Counted from the stretch's first letter, positions 10,191-21,818 are shown. The stretch is DNA of 33,431 nucleotides from Betaproteobacteria bacterium (GCA_018970865.1 JAGWVN010000034.1:1-33431), one strand, 5' to 3'. Numbers and translations: made by a program. Notes: generated by a model from the sequence alone, not told the origin.

Positions 10191-10670
10191 ATGAAAGCCC
10201 AACCTTCCGCCTGGCTGCTCGCCGCAGCGCTGCTGCTTTGCGGCACGGCGCCCGCCGCTGCTCAGACCGACCCCGCTGCCGCGCGTCCCCAGGCGCTTCC
10301 CAAGGTGGAACTGCAGGCCGGCATCCATCTGATCAAGGCGGAGGTGGCCGCCGACTTCGCCACCCGGGCGCGCGGCCTCATGTACCGGGACGCGCTGGCT
10401 CCCAACCACGGCATGATCTTCGTGTTCGAAGACCGCTCGCGCCAGTGCTTCTGGATGCGAAACACCCGAATTCCGCTGTCGGCGGCATTCATCGACGACA
10501 CCGGGCGCATCGTGAACATCGCCGACATGCAGCCCTTAAGCGACGACAGCCACTGCTCGGCGAAACCGGTGCGCTATGTGCTCGAGATGGAACAAGGCTG
10601 GTTCGCCCGCCGCGGCCTGAAGGAGGGAAGCCGGCTGAGCGGCCCGAAGGGCATGTTTCAGCCCGACTGA
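10191..10670 (+). CDS. DUF192 family exported protein
   Basis: 159-residue protein with a Sec signal peptide (residues 1-25, ending APAAAQ) and a DUF192 domain (about 45-155). Family hallmarks seen: LMYRDALAPNHGMIFVFE, then CFWMRNTRIPLSAAFID, then VRYVLEMEQGWFARRGLKEG. The biochemical role of DUF192 proteins is not firmly known. CGGAG lies about 10 nt before the chosen ATG; an upstream in-frame ATG at 10143 would place 16 non-signal residues first and overlaps the preceding terminator, so it is rejected. It is transcribed separately from the small peptide gene ahead of it and is convergent with sodB. Confidence 0.88.
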   Translation: MKAQPSAWLLAAALLLCGTAPAAAQTDPAAARPQALPKVELQAGIHLIKAEVAADFATRARGLMYRDALAPNHGMIFVFEDRSRQCFWMRNTRIPLSAAFIDDTGRIVNIADMQPLSDDSHCSAKPVRYVLEMEQGWFARRGLKEGSRLSGPKGMFQPD

Positions 10671-10678
10671 TCTGCCCA

Positions 10679-10698
10679 CCGGGCGCCGAGGCGCCCGG
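10679..10698. terminator. Bidirectional hairpin between DUF192 gene and sodB
   Basis: A perfect 8-bp inverted repeat CCGGGCGC/GCGCCCGG with a 4-nt loop lies in the 40-bp gap between two convergent genes. No T-tract is present on either side, so its strength is unknown. Confidence 0.45.
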
Positions 10699-10710
10699 CG
10701 TCACGCCTCA

Positions 10711-11292
10711 TCAGGCGAAGTTGCGGGCAGCGAAATCCCAGTTCGCCAGACTGTTCAGGAAGGTCTCGACGAACTTCGGCCGGGCGTTCCGGTAGTCCAC
10801 GTAGTAGGCATGCTCCCAGACATCGATGGTCAGCAGCGCCTTGTCCGGCCCGGTGAGCGTGGTTCCGGCGTTGGAGGTGTTGACGATGTCGACCGAACCA
10901 TCGGGCTTCTTCACCAGCCAGGTCCAGCCGGAGCCGAAGTTGCCCACGGCGCTCTTGGTGAAGGCTTCCTTGAAGGCGGCGAAGGACCCCCACTTGCGGT
11001 TGATCGCATCGGCCAGCGCGCCGGCAGGCTCGCCGCCACCCGCGGGCTTCATGCTGTGCCAGAAGAAGGTGTGGTTCCACACCTGGGCCGCGTTGTTGAA
11101 CACGCCGCCGGACGACTTGCGGACGATGTCCTCCAGACCCAGGGACTCGAACTCGGTGCCCTTGATCAGGTTGTTCAGGTTGGTGACATAGGCCTGATGG
11201 TGCTTGCCGTGGTGGTATTCGAAGGTTTCCTTGGAGATGTGCGGCGCAAGCGCATCGGCGGCGTACGGAAGCGGCGGCAGGGTGTGTTCCAT
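10711..11292 (-). CDS. sodB: Superoxide dismutase, Fe-type
   Basis: Converts superoxide to oxygen and hydrogen peroxide in the cytoplasm. 193 residues, the length of E. coli SodB. Metal ligands are His27 (EYHHGKHH), His74 (QVWNHTFFW), Asp157 and His161 (DVWEHAYY). Gln70 in AAQVWNH is the second-sphere glutamine position of iron enzymes, and no signal peptide is present, so a cytoplasmic Fe-SOD is preferred over Mn-SOD. AGGA lies 6 nt before the ATG. It follows xseA by 81 bp on the same strand but has its own predicted promoter. Confidence 0.95.
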   Translation of the reverse strand: MEHTLPPLPYAADALAPHISKETFEYHHGKHHQAYVTNLNNLIKGTEFESLGLEDIVRKSSGGVFNNAAQVWNHTFFWHSMKPAGGGEPAGALADAINRKWGSFAAFKEAFTKSAVGNFGSGWTWLVKKPDGSVDIVNTSNAGTTLTGPDKALLTIDVWEHAYYVDYRNARPKFVETFLNSLANWDFAARNFA

Positions 11293-11347
11293 GAGGCGTC
11301 CTGTGGCAAGGGGTTGGATGAGCCGCGGGGGGCTGGGAGAGCCCGCG

Positions 11348-11377
11348 ATTCTAGGCCAGAAGACCGCGGACCCTCAA
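11348..11377 (-). promoter_or_regulatory. Predicted sodB promoter
   Basis: On the minus strand TTGAGG (11377-11372), an 18-nt spacer and TAGAAT (11353-11348) fit a sigma70 promoter. The -35 overlaps the xseA stop codon. The expected leader is about 50 nt. Confidence 0.5.
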
Positions 11378-12741
11378 CGCAAACCGCGCGGCGCAGGGGG
11401 ACTCGACGACAGCACGGTCAGCTCGAGCGCGCCCTCAGCCAGCGCCGCCCGCAGCGGCTCGCCCGCCGGCACATCGGCCGCGCGCCGGACAACCGAGCCG
11501 TCGGCGCGCTGCAGGATCGCGTAACCGCGCGCCAGCACCGCGCGGGGACTGACCAGTTCGAGCTGCTGGGCCAGGCCATCGAGCCGATCGGCCCGGCTGG
11601 CCACCACGCGCTCCGCCGCCAGCCCGAGCCGCCGGGCGACCGCGTCCAGGCGCTGGCGGGCAGAGGCCCAGTCGGGTGAGCGCAGGCGGGCCTGCACATG
11701 CTCGAGACGGCGCTCGCCGTGATCGAGCGCCTGACGGCCGGCGCGGTTCAGCCGTCCCACCAGCGCTTCGAGGGCCTGGGCGCGCAGGGCCCATTGCGCC
11801 GACGGCGATCGCAGGCGGCCCGCGGCCATGTCGAGCCGCTGCTCGCGGGTGTCGAGCATCCGCTGGGTGGCCCGCCCGAGACGGCCCGCGGTCTGTGCGA
11901 GAGCGGCGAGGAGGTCCTCGCGGCGCGGCGTGGCCAGCACCGCGGCGGCCGTGGGGGTGGGCGCGCGCAGGTCGGCGACGAAATCGGCGATGGTGGTGTC
12001 GGTTTCATGCCCCACGCCACTCACCACCGGCAGGGGGCAGTCGGCGATCGCCCGGGCCAGCGGTTCGTCGTTGAAGGCCCAGAGGTCCTCGATCGAGCCC
12101 CCGCCGCGCACCAGCAGGAGCAGATCGCACTCGGCACGCCGCGCCGCGGTCGCCAACGCCCGCGCCAGCGCGGCCGGCGCGTCCGCGCCCTGCACCGGCG
12201 CGGGATAGAGGATGACCTCGATGTGCGGCGCGCGATCGCGCAGCACCGCGAGCACATCGCGCAGGGCCGCTGCCTGAGGCGATGTGATCACGCCGATGCG
12301 TCGGGGATGGGCCGGCAGGGGGCGCTTGCGTTCCGGCGCCAGCAGGCCTTCGGCGAGCAGACGGTCGCGGATGCGCAGGAACTGCTGGTGCAGGTCGCCG
12401 GCGCCGGCCCGTCGCAATTGCTCCACCCCGAGCTGGAAGTCGCCGCGCGGCTGGTAGAGCCCCGCCAGGCCTCGCGCCTCGACCCGGTCACCTTCCCGGG
12501 GCTGGAAACCCACGGCCTGCGCCTTGTGCCGGAACATGACGCACCGCACCTGGGCCGCGGCGTCTTTCAGGGTGAAGTACCAGTGACCGCTGGCGGCCCG
12601 GGTGAGGTTGGAAATCTCGCCGCCCACCCAGAGCGACGGCAGCCCGGATTCGATCAGGCCGGCAACCATGCGGTTGAGCTGGCTGACGCTGATGACGGCG
12701 TTCCCCGAGCCGGGCGTGTCGCGGGCAAAGTCAGCCGGCAT
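11374..12741 (-). CDS. xseA: Exodeoxyribonuclease VII large subunit
   Basis: Catalytic large subunit of exonuclease VII, which degrades single-stranded DNA to oligonucleotides and acts in mismatch repair and DNA damage processing. 455 residues, typical. Order: OB-fold domain (about 15-110, with SLWVGGEISN and GHWYFTLKD), nuclease core with RIGVITSPQAAALRDVL and the LLLVRGGGSIEDLWAFND and PVVSGVGHETDTTIADFVAD motifs, then a long charged coiled-coil region (about 300-400) and a C-terminal beta segment with LARGYAIL. The small subunit xseB is not nearby. The ATG at MPADFARD is followed by the family's VSQLNRMV; extensions to 13218 enter the AT-rich intergenic DNA and are rejected. The ribosome site is weak. 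Confidence 0.94.
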   Translation of the reverse strand: MPADFARDTPGSGNAVISVSQLNRMVAGLIESGLPSLWVGGEISNLTRAASGHWYFTLKDAAAQVRCVMFRHKAQAVGFQPREGDRVEARGLAGLYQPRGDFQLGVEQLRRAGAGDLHQQFLRIRDRLLAEGLLAPERKRPLPAHPRRIGVITSPQAAALRDVLAVLRDRAPHIEVILYPAPVQGADAPAALARALATAARRAECDLLLLVRGGGSIEDLWAFNDEPLARAIADCPLPVVSGVGHETDTTIADFVADLRAPTPTAAAVLATPRREDLLAALAQTAGRLGRATQRMLDTREQRLDMAAGRLRSPSAQWALRAQALEALVGRLNRAGRQALDHGERRLEHVQARLRSPDWASARQRLDAVARRLGLAAERVVASRADRLDGLAQQLELVSPRAVLARGYAILQRADGSVVRRAADVPAGEPLRAALAEGALELTVLSSSPPAPRGLR

Positions 12742-13003
12742 GGGACTCTGCACCCGATGGCTGTCCACACGCGCCCTCTCGGGATGGCCGAGGCGACAAG
12801 CCCCGCCAGAAACCCTGGAAAATGGTACAAACCATTGTTTTATATATATTTTTTTGATGCGGAAAATTTCGGCAGACCGTCTGGAGCACCGCGCGACGCG
12901 GGTTCCGGCCGGGTCGGGCCGGGATATCCACATCTTTGTCCACAGGTTTTGTTGACAGATCATAGCGCCGGCTGACGGCCGCCGCTGCCGCCGGCCAGCC
13001 AAC
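12742..13003. promoter_or_regulatory. AT-rich divergent control region between xseA and exbB
   Basis: No gene is seen. The region holds, in order: a perfect dyad AATGGT-ACAA-ACCATT (12821-12836); an unusually AT-rich run of about 20 bp (12837-12856) ending in seven T; a near-palindrome GAAAATTTC (12862-12870); and two 9-mers one mismatch from the DnaA box TTATCCACA, namely ATATCCACA (12924-12932) and TTGTCCACA (12936-12944), with a poorer third at 12761-12769. It probably carries the xseA promoter; I cannot fix its -10. Confidence 0.4.
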
Positions 13004-13033
13004 TTGCCCGCGCCGCCGGAAACACCGGACAAT
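13004..13033 (+). promoter_or_regulatory. Predicted promoter of the exbB-exbD-lpxK-kdsB cluster
   Basis: TTGCCC (13004-13009), an 18-nt spacer and GACAAT (13028-13033) match sigma70 consensus at four of six positions each. Transcription would start about 30 nt before the exbB TTG codon. Confidence 0.35.
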
Positions 13034-13069
13034 GCGGGGCAACTCAGTCCTCGACCGCGGAGCGCTCCC

Positions 13070-13720
13070 TTGTTTTCCCTGATCCAGGCGGCCGGCTGGC
13101 CGGTGTGGTTCCTGATCCTGGCATCGGTGGTGGCGGTTGCGCTCATCGTCGAACGCTCGCTGTCGCTGAAACGCTCCCGGGTCGCGCCGCCGCGCCTGCT
13201 GGAGGATGTGCTGGCCATGCATCGGGCGCATCAGATCACCCCGGACATGATCCAGAAGCTCGAGGGCAGCGCGCCGATCGGCCGGATCTTCGCGGCCGGT
13301 CTGCGCCATGAGTTCGCGCCGCGGGAGGTGATCAAGCAGGCCATGGAGGAAACCGGTCGGGCGGTGGCCCACGAGCTCGAGAAGTACCTGTCGGCGCTGG
13401 GCACGGTGGCCTCGATGGCCCCGCTGATGGGGCTGTTCGGCACCGTGGTGGGCATGATCGAGATCTTCGGCGCCCAGGCGCCCGCCGGGACCAACCCGCA
13501 GCAACTCGCCCACGGCATCTCGGTGGCGCTGTACAACACCGCCTTCGGACTGATCATCGCGATCCCGGCCATGATCGCCTACCGGCATTTCCGCGCCCGG
13601 GTCGACGGCCTGCTGATCGAGATGGAACAGCAGTCGATCCGCCTGCTCGATGCGATCCGGATGCATCACGAGCAGGCGCGGGCGGCGCGCGCCGACGCGG
13701 CCGGCAAGCCGCGCGCCTGA
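13070..13720 (+). CDS. exbB: MotA/TolQ/ExbB proton channel family protein
   Basis: Inner-membrane proton-channel subunit that couples proton motive force to TonB- or Tol-type energy transfer. 216 residues from a TTG start. Three membrane segments: about 9-30 (PVWFLILASVVAVALIV), about 112-135 (GTVASMAPLMGLFGTVVGMI) and about 150-172 (ALYNTAFGLIIAIPAMIAY). The TTG opening LFSLIQAAGWP matches the family's usual N-terminus and has GGAG 7 nt upstream. A TTG at 13004 in the same frame would add 22 Pro-rich residues and sits in the predicted promoter, so it is rejected. No tonB follows, so whether it serves TonB or another envelope process is open; exbBD upstream of lpxK is a common betaproteobacterial order. 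Confidence 0.88.
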   Translation: MFSLIQAAGWPVWFLILASVVAVALIVERSLSLKRSRVAPPRLLEDVLAMHRAHQITPDMIQKLEGSAPIGRIFAAGLRHEFAPREVIKQAMEETGRAVAHELEKYLSALGTVASMAPLMGLFGTVVGMIEIFGAQAPAGTNPQQLAHGISVALYNTAFGLIIAIPAMIAYRHFRARVDGLLIEMEQQSIRLLDAIRMHHEQARAARADAAGKPRA

Positions 13721-13734
13721 GCCGCGAGCCGCCC

Positions 13735-14163
13735 ATGAACTTTCGCCGGAGCACTCCCCGGGACGAGCCCGAGATCAACTTCATTCCGCTGATCGACCTG
13801 CTCCTGGTGATCCTGATCTTCCTGATGGTCACCACCACCTACACGCGGTTCACCGAGCTCGGCGTCAACCTGCCCTCGGCCGGCGCCGACAAGCCGGCCG
13901 AGCGGCCGCGCGAGCTGATGGTCACGGTCTCGGCCGACGGCCGCTACGCGATCGAGGACAAGGTGCGGCCCTACGACAGCCCGGGCGGCTTCGCGCAGGC
14001 GCTGCAGCGCGCGGCCGGCGGCCGCGCCGACATCACGCTGGTGATCAACGCCGACGCCGGCGCCAGCCATCAGTCGGTGGTCAATGTCCTGGAAGCGGCC
14101 CGACTGGCCGGGCTGAACCGGGTCACCTTCGCCGCCCAGGCATCCGGCACCGGGCAGCGCTGA
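13735..14163 (+). CDS. exbD: ExbD/TolR family biopolymer transport protein
   Basis: Partner of ExbB: one N-terminal transmembrane helix (about 16-36, FIPLIDLLLVILIFLMVTTT) followed by a periplasmic domain (about 50-142). Asp21 in the helix corresponds to the conserved proton-carrying aspartate of ExbD/TolR. 142 residues, normal. It starts 14 bp after exbB and 10 bp before lpxK, so the three are probably co-transcribed. The ribosome site is weak, suggesting coupling to exbB translation. Confidence 0.92.
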   Translation: MNFRRSTPRDEPEINFIPLIDLLLVILIFLMVTTTYTRFTELGVNLPSAGADKPAERPRELMVTVSADGRYAIEDKVRPYDSPGGFAQALQRAAGGRADITLVINADAGASHQSVVNVLEAARLAGLNRVTFAAQASGTGQR

Positions 14164-14173
14164 GCGCGGCACG

Positions 14174-15358
14174 ATGCCGCCCTCCCTCCGCGAGCGGATC
14201 CGCCTGCGCCTGGAATCCTGGCTGCTGCGGCGCTGGTTCGGATCGCCCGCATCGCCCGCCGACTGGCTGGACCGCTGCCTGCTGCTGCCGCTCAGCGGGC
14301 TGACCGGATGGGTGAGCCGCCGACGACGGGCGGCCGTGCTGCATCTGGCATCCAACCTGCGGCCGGCGGTGGTGGTGGTGGGCAACCTGGTGGTCGGCGG
14401 CACCGGCAAGACGCCGCTGGTCGCCGAGCTCGCCCGCACGCTGACGGCCCGGGGCTGGCGGGTGGGCATCATCGCCCGCGGTCACCGCGCCCATCACACC
14501 GGCCCGCGCCTGGTGACCGCGACCGATGATGCCCGCGACCAGGGCGACGAGCCGGTGCTGCTGGCGCGCGCCAGCGCGGTCCCGGTGGCCTGCGCGCTGC
14601 GGCGCGCGCAGGCGCTCGCGCTGCTGATCGCCACCCATCCCGAGATCGAGGTCGTGCTGAGCGACGACGCGCTCCAGCACCCGGGGCTGGCCCGCACGCT
14701 GGAGATCGCGGTGTTCGACGAGCGCGGCGCGGGCAACGGCCGGCTGCTCCCGGCGGGTCCGCTGCGCGAACCGCTCGCGCACCTTGCCGGCATGGATGCC
14801 CTGGTCTGGCGACTGCCGGCCGGCCTGCCGGACGGGATCGCGCCGGCCCCGGCCGCCGGCCAGCCCGCGGCGGCTGCCGGATGGCCGACGCCGGACTCGG
14901 CGTTGTCCGCCGCCCCGCTGCCCGATCGACGCTTTGCCTTCCGGCTGGGGGCGACCGAATGGCACCCGGTCGGACGGGGCGGCGCGCCTGCGCGGCCGGA
15001 TCGGGCCGCGGGGATGGAAGTTCCGCCGCGAACGCTGTCCATCGCGCAGTTCGCGCAGGCCTGCCGCGGACGACGCGTGCATGCCCTGGCCGGGATCGCC
15101 CAACCGGAGCGCTTCTTCGCACTGGCCCGCGACCTCGGACTGAGCCTCGAGCGCACCATCGTGCTCCCCGATCACGGCCTCGCCGACGCCGCGCTGCTGC
15201 CACCGGGGGCCGAGGTGATCATCATGACCGCCAAGGACGCCGTAAAATTCGAGTCGTTCGACGACCCGCGCTGCTGGTTTCTCGAGGTGCGGGCGCACCC
15301 CGACCCGGCGCTGGTCGACTGGCTGGAGGACAGGCTGCGTGGATCATCGACTGATTGA
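14174..15358 (+). CDS. lpxK: Tetraacyldisaccharide 4'-kinase
   Basis: Inner-membrane-associated kinase that phosphorylates the 4' position of the lipid A disaccharide precursor to form lipid IVA. Walker [16 protein letters not shown] (68-82) with the P-loop at 75-80, and the SDDALQH and [15 protein letters not shown] motifs are clear; the usual DDGLQH reads DDALQH here. At 394 residues it is about 50-60 longer than common LpxK; the surplus is an Ala/Pro-rich insertion around residues 220-285. The C-terminus has the family's [12 protein letters not shown]. The last 20 nt overlap the next small gene. Confidence 0.94.
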   Translation: MPPSLRERIRLRLESWLLRRWFGSPASPADWLDRCLLLPLSGLTGWVSRRRRAAVLHLASNLRPAVVVVGNLVVGGTGKTPLVAELARTLTARGWRVGIIARGHRAHHTGPRLVTATDDARDQGDEPVLLARASAVPVACALRRAQALALLIATHPEIEVVLSDDALQHPGLARTLEIAVFDERGAGNGRLLPAGPLREPLAHLAGMDALVWRLPAGLPDGIAPAPAAGQPAAAAGWPTPDSALSAAPLPDRRFAFRLGATEWHPVGRGGAPARPDRAAGMEVPPRTLSIAQFAQACRGRRVHALAGIAQPERFFALARDLGLSLERTIVLPDHGLADAALLPPGAEVIIMTAKDAVKFESFDDPRCWFLEVRAHPDPALVDWLEDRLRGSSTD

Positions 15359-15506
15359 CATCCTGGTGTGCCCGCTGTGCAAGGGGCCGCTGCGGCTCGA
15401 GCGCGACGCGGCCGAACTCGTCTGCCCGCGCGACCGGCTGGCCTTCCCGATCCGCGACGGCATCCCGGTGATGCTCGAGGAGGAGGCCCGCCGTCTCGCC
15501 GACTGA
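15339..15506 (+). CDS. Trm112/YcaR family protein
   Basis: 55-residue protein starting at GTG with GGAGG 9 nt upstream. Sequence opens [17 protein letters not shown]; Cys11, Cys14 and Cys29 form a zinc-ribbon-like site with three cysteines, as in E. coli YcaR, and [19 protein letters not shown] closes the domain. Trm112 proteins are small activators of methyltransferases in eukaryotes and archaea; the bacterial role between lpxK and kdsB is not well defined. It overlaps the end of lpxK by 20 nt, indicating translational coupling, and kdsB follows 28 bp later. Confidence 0.9.
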   Translation: MDHRLIDILVCPLCKGPLRLERDAAELVCPRDRLAFPIRDGIPVMLEEEARRLAD

Positions 15507-15534
15507 GGCCTGCCGCGAGCCGCGCCATGCCGCC

Positions 15535-16341
15535 ATGAGCTCCCCCTGCGTTCCCGATTTCATCGCGCTGATCCCGGCCCGCATGGCCTCGAGCCGGCTG
15601 CCCGGCAAGCCGCTGGCCGACATCGGCGGCCTGCCGATGATCGTTCGCGTCGCGCAGCGCGCGGCGCTCGGCGGCGCATCGCGGGTGGTGGTGGCCACCG
15701 ACTCCCCCCGGGTCGGGCAGGCCTGCGCGGTCCACGGCGTGGCGCATGTCATGACCCGCGACGACCATGCCTCGGGCTCCGATCGCCTGGCCGAGGCGGT
15801 TGAGCGGCTGGGGCTGGCCGACGAGGCCGTGGTGGTCAACCTCCAGGGCGACGAGCCGCTGATCGAGCCGTCGGTGCTGGCGCGGGTCGCCCGCGCCCTC
15901 GCCGAGCAGCCGGAATGCCCGATGGCCACCGCGGCTCATCCGATCGACACCCGCGCCGACTACCTCAACCCGAATGTCGTGAAGGTGGTCCTCGACGCCC
16001 GCGGCCGGGCGCTCTACTTCTCGCGCGCGCCGATCCCGTTCGAGCGCGACCCCGCCGAGGCCCTGCCCCCGGAGGCCGCGGCCGAGCTGTCGCCGGCGCT
16101 GCGTTCCGCGCCGGTGCTGCGTCATGTCGGCCTGTACGCCTACCGCGCCGGCTTCCTGCGCGCCTACCCGTCCATGCCCCGCTCGCCACTCGAGTCGCTC
16201 GAGTCGCTCGAGCAGCTGCGCGCGCTGTGGCACGGCCATCCGATCGCCGTGATCACCCTCGCGCACGCGCCGGCGCCGGGGGTCGACACCCCGGCCGATC
16301 TCGAGCGGGTTCGGGCCCTGGTGGCCGCGGGCGCGGTTTGA
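15535..16341 (+). CDS. kdsB: 3-deoxy-manno-octulosonate cytidylyltransferase
   Basis: Activates Kdo with CTP to CMP-Kdo for attachment to lipid A in the cytoplasm. 268 residues, slightly longer than the usual 250. Family motifs: [15 protein letters not shown] (13-27), the ATDSPRV segment, [11 protein letters not shown], and the [12 protein letters not shown] substrate loop, then [13 protein letters not shown]. The [10 protein letters not shown] stretch is coded by a tandem GAGTCGCTC (16192-16209); this part of the family is normally Glu/Leu rich, so the short duplication is not suspicious. It belongs to the lpxK-Trm112-kdsB lipopolysaccharide block. Confidence 0.95.
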   Translation: MSSPCVPDFIALIPARMASSRLPGKPLADIGGLPMIVRVAQRAALGGASRVVVATDSPRVGQACAVHGVAHVMTRDDHASGSDRLAEAVERLGLADEAVVVNLQGDEPLIEPSVLARVARALAEQPECPMATAAHPIDTRADYLNPNVVKVVLDARGRALYFSRAPIPFERDPAEALPPEAAAELSPALRSAPVLRHVGLYAYRAGFLRAYPSMPRSPLESLESLEQLRALWHGHPIAVITLAHAPAPGVDTPADLERVRALVAAGAV

Positions 16342-16358
16342 CCCTGGGGCGGCTTTGA

Positions 16359-17120
<762 letters not shown>

Positions 17121-17129
17121 TCCGGTTTC

Positions 17130-17162
17130 AGCCGAGCGCTCCGCGTCGCGGGCGCCTCGGCT
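17130..17162 (+). terminator. Hairpin after adk
   Basis: AGCCGAG (17130-17136) pairs with CTCGGCT (17156-17162) around a G+C-rich interior that can pair further. Only two or three T residues follow, so it is a probable but not canonical terminator separating adk from hppA. Confidence 0.45.
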
Positions 17163-17251
17163 TGCCAATGCGACGGGCGTTTGAGCAGAATCGCGTGCCC
17201 GTCAGAAGCCTTCCCAGTTCCAATCCACAATAAAACGCAGGAGAGAGTCCG

Positions 17252-19492
<2,241 letters not shown>

Positions 19493-19515
19493 TCGGGCGC
19501 CCTGTCCCGATTCCC

Positions 19516-19568
19516 GGCCGGCACCTGCGGGTGCCGGCCGATCGCAACGGCGCCTGCAGGGCGCCGTT
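19516..19568 (+). terminator. Two consecutive hairpins after hppA
   Basis: Hairpin one has 10-bp arms (19516-19525 and 19530-19539) with a 4-nt loop. Hairpin two has 9-bp arms (19546-19554 and 19560-19568) with a 5-nt loop. Only three T residues follow a little later. Likely a terminator or 3' stabilising structure between hppA and the dehydrogenase gene. Confidence 0.5.
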
Positions 19569-19606
19569 CGCATTTCAACCGCTCTCAACCCGTCAAGGAG
19601 ATCCTG

Positions 19607-20371
19607 ATGAACCTGAATGGCCAAGTGGTGATCGTCACCGGCGGCGCGTCCGGACTGGGCGGCGCCACCGCCCGCATGGTGGTCGAGGCCGGCGGCAAGG
19701 TGCTGATCGCCGATGTGAACCAGGCCGCCGGCGACGCGATGGTGGCCGAGCTCGGCGCCGCCGCCCGCTTCGTGCGCTGTGATGTCACCTCCGAAGCCGA
19801 CGGCCAGGCCGCGGTGGCGGCCGCCCAGGCCATGGGCCGCCTGGTCGGCCTGGTGAACTGCGCCGGCATCGGCACCGCCACCAAGACGGTGGGCAAGGAC
19901 GGTCCGCATCCGCTGGCCGCCTTCACCCGGGTGATCAATGTGAACCTGGTCGGCTCCTTCAACATGCTGCGTCTGGCCGCTGCCGCGATGTGCGCCGGTG
20001 AGGCCAATGCCGACGGCGAGCGCGGCGTGATCATCAATACCGCCTCGGTCGCGGCCTTCGACGGCCAGATCGGCCAGGCCGCCTACTCGGCGTCCAAGGG
20101 CGGCATCGTGGGCATGACGCTGCCGATCGCGCGCGACCTCGCCCGTGACGGCATCCGGGTGTGCACCATCGCGCCAGGGCTGTTCCTCACGCCGCTGCTG
20201 CAGGGTCTGCCCCCGGCGGCCCAGGACTCGCTCGGCAAGCAGGTGCCGTTCCCGCCGCGGCTGGGCCGCCCCTCGGAGTACGCGCAGATGGTGCGCCAGA
20301 TCTTCGAGAATGTGATGCTCAACGGCGAGACCATCCGCCTCGACGGCGCGATCCGGATGGCGCCGCGCTGA
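19607..20371 (+). CDS. SDR-family oxidoreductase, 3-hydroxyacyl-CoA dehydrogenase type II-like
   Basis: 254-residue classical short-chain dehydrogenase. Cofactor motif [10 protein letters not shown] (11-20) with Asp36 after the second strand (ADVN), favouring NAD+. NCAG at 84-87, catalytic Ser147, Tyr160 and Lys164 in the SASKGG context. The overall pattern, including the [13 protein letters not shown] and [11 protein letters not shown] segments and [19 protein letters not shown], is that of type II 3-hydroxyacyl-CoA dehydrogenases (HSD17B10-like), which oxidise short-chain or branched 3-hydroxyacyl-CoAs. AAGGAGATC precedes the ATG. It stands alone, with no beta-oxidation partner adjacent, so the substrate is inferred from sequence pattern only. 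Confidence 0.88.
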   Translation: MNLNGQVVIVTGGASGLGGATARMVVEAGGKVLIADVNQAAGDAMVAELGAAARFVRCDVTSEADGQAAVAAAQAMGRLVGLVNCAGIGTATKTVGKDGPHPLAAFTRVINVNLVGSFNMLRLAAAAMCAGEANADGERGVIINTASVAAFDGQIGQAAYSASKGGIVGMTLPIARDLARDGIRVCTIAPGLFLTPLLQGLPPAAQDSLGKQVPFPPRLGRPSEYAQMVRQIFENVMLNGETIRLDGAIRMAPR

Positions 20372-20429
20372 ACGCAGCGCGCGCCGCAAGGCGTACCGCG
20401 CAGCCCCGCGGCATGCCGGGGGCGCGAGC

Positions 20430-20461
20430 CGATCGCCAGCCGCGCCCGCGTCTGGCGATCG
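20430..20461. terminator. Bidirectional hairpin between SDR and amidase genes
   Basis: CGATCGCCAG (20430-20439) pairs perfectly with CTGGCGATCG (20452-20461) around a 12-nt loop, in the 91-bp gap between two convergent genes and 1 bp from the amidase stop codon. No T-tract is seen. Confidence 0.5.
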
Positions 20462-20462
20462 C

Positions 20463-21818
20463 TCAGCCCTGTCCGGCCCGGCCGGGCAACGACTCCACCC
20501 AGCGGCCCAGGGCGAGCAGCCGGGCGTCGGCATCGAAGGCACCGACCAGCTGCAGCGAGACCGGCAGCCCCTGGGCCAGTCCCATGGGCATGGCCAGCGC
20601 CGGCAGGCCGGCGAAGCTGAACGCGAGCGTCTGACCGAGCACGGCCTCGCGGGTGCTCAGCGTTCCGCCCGCCACCGAGACCTCGGCCTGACCCCGCATG
20701 GGCGGCAACACGGGCGAGGTGGGCAGCACGATGGCGTCGTGATCCCGCAGCACAGCCTGGAAGCCGGCGCGCACAGCCGCGCGCGCCTGCAGCGCCTCGA
20801 TGTAGGCGCTGGCTGGAATCTCCCGCCCCGCACTCAGCGGCGGCAGCACCAGCGGCGAGAAGCCGGGATCGCCGGCCGCGAGAGCCGCCCGGTGGACCCA
20901 GGCGGCTTCGGCGCGCACCAGCGGCGTGTAGTGCTCCCAGGCCGTGGCGAGCCCGGGAAGATCGACCTCGGTGATCTCGGCGCCGGCCGCGCGCAGGCCG
21001 GCCACTTCACGCTCGAACGACTGCGCCACAGCCGCCTCCATGCGCGGCGAGAGCCAGCGCGCCGGCAGCGCCAGCCGGGGGGCACGCGGCACCGATCCAT
21101 GGTCTGCGCGGCGACCGGCCATCACCTCGAAGAGCAGCGCGCAGTCGTCCACCGTGGGCGCGATCGGGCCGGCATGGTCGCAGGTGAAGGACAGGTACAG
21201 GGCGCCGCCCAGCGGAATCGCCTGATAGCTCGGCTTGAAGCCGGTCAGCCCGCAGAACGCGGCCGGGATGCGCACCGACCCGCCGGTATCGCTGCCCAGG
21301 CCGGCCACGCCCACGCCGCAGGCGGTGGCCACCGCCGCGCCGCTGGAGGAGCCGCCAGCCTGGCGGGCAGGGTCGTAGGGATTGCAGACATCGCCGGTCC
21401 AGACATTCTCGCCGGTGGCGCCAAGCGCGAGCTCGTGCATGTTGGTCTTGGCGAAAGGCAGGGCGCCGGCCTGGCGCAGCCGCGTGACCGCCTCGGCCTC
21501 GTCGCGTCCCAGATCAGGAAGCGCCGCGCGAGTGCCGGCACGGGTGGGCATCCCGCGCACGGCATAGAGGTCCTTGATGCTGACCGGCAGCCCATGCAGC
21601 GGGCCGCACTGCGTGGGCGCCTGACGCGCCTGGCGATCGAGCTCGCGGGCCTGGGCATCGGCGGCCCCCCAGTCGACATGGGCGATGGGATTGAGCGCCT
21701 GCGCCGCCGCCGCGCGCTCGCGGGTCTGCGCGAGCAGCGCCTGCGCGGTGGTGGTCTGGGCACGCACCTCAGCCGCCAGGCGGCGCAGCGGGGTCGGGGG
21801 CTGGGGCGAGAGAAACAT
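20463..21818 (-). CDS. Amidase, amidase-signature family
   Basis: 451-residue amidase-signature hydrolase. Catalytic triad is visible: Lys82 (VSIKDLYAVRG), cis-Ser157 in the GGSSSG block (155-160), and nucleophile Ser181 in SDTGGSVRIP. It hydrolyses a carboxylic amide to acid and ammonia; the substrate cannot be predicted. Not GatA: no gatB/gatC neighbours. CGGAG lies 6 nt before the ATG. A longer in-frame start at 21956 would lie inside the divergent KTSC gene and is rejected. Its 3' end is convergent with the SDR gene. Confidence 0.9.
   Translation of the reverse strand: MFLSPQPPTPLRRLAAEVRAQTTTAQALLAQTRERAAAAQALNPIAHVDWGAADAQARELDRQARQAPTQCGPLHGLPVSIKDLYAVRGMPTRAGTRAALPDLGRDEAEAVTRLRQAGALPFAKTNMHELALGATGENVWTGDVCNPYDPARQAGGSSSGAAVATACGVGVAGLGSDTGGSVRIPAAFCGLTGFKPSYQAIPLGGALYLSFTCDHAGPIAPTVDDCALLFEVMAGRRADHGSVPRAPRLALPARWLSPRMEAAVAQSFEREVAGLRAAGAEITEVDLPGLATAWEHYTPLVRAEAAWVHRAALAAGDPGFSPLVLPPLSAGREIPASAYIEALQARAAVRAGFQAVLRDHDAIVLPTSPVLPPMRGQAEVSVAGGTLSTREAVLGQTLAFSFAGLPALAMPMGLAQGLPVSLQLVGAFDADARLLALGRWVESLPGRAGQG

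Noticed and set aside
12742-13003. Chromosome replication origin
   Set aside because: Only two near-match DnaA boxes and none of the usual origin neighbours (dnaA, dnaN, gidA, rnpA, rpmH, parAB); kept only as a DnaA-responsive candidate.
13004-13069. Upstream TTG start for exbB adding 22 residues
   Set aside because: The extension is Pro-rich and unlike the family, overlaps the predicted promoter, and lacks a ribosome site, while the TTG at 13070 has GGAG at 7 nt.
16192-16209. Tandem GAGTCGCTC in kdsB as a variable repeat
   Set aside because: Only two copies, and the Glu/Leu-rich helix it codes is normal for KdsB.
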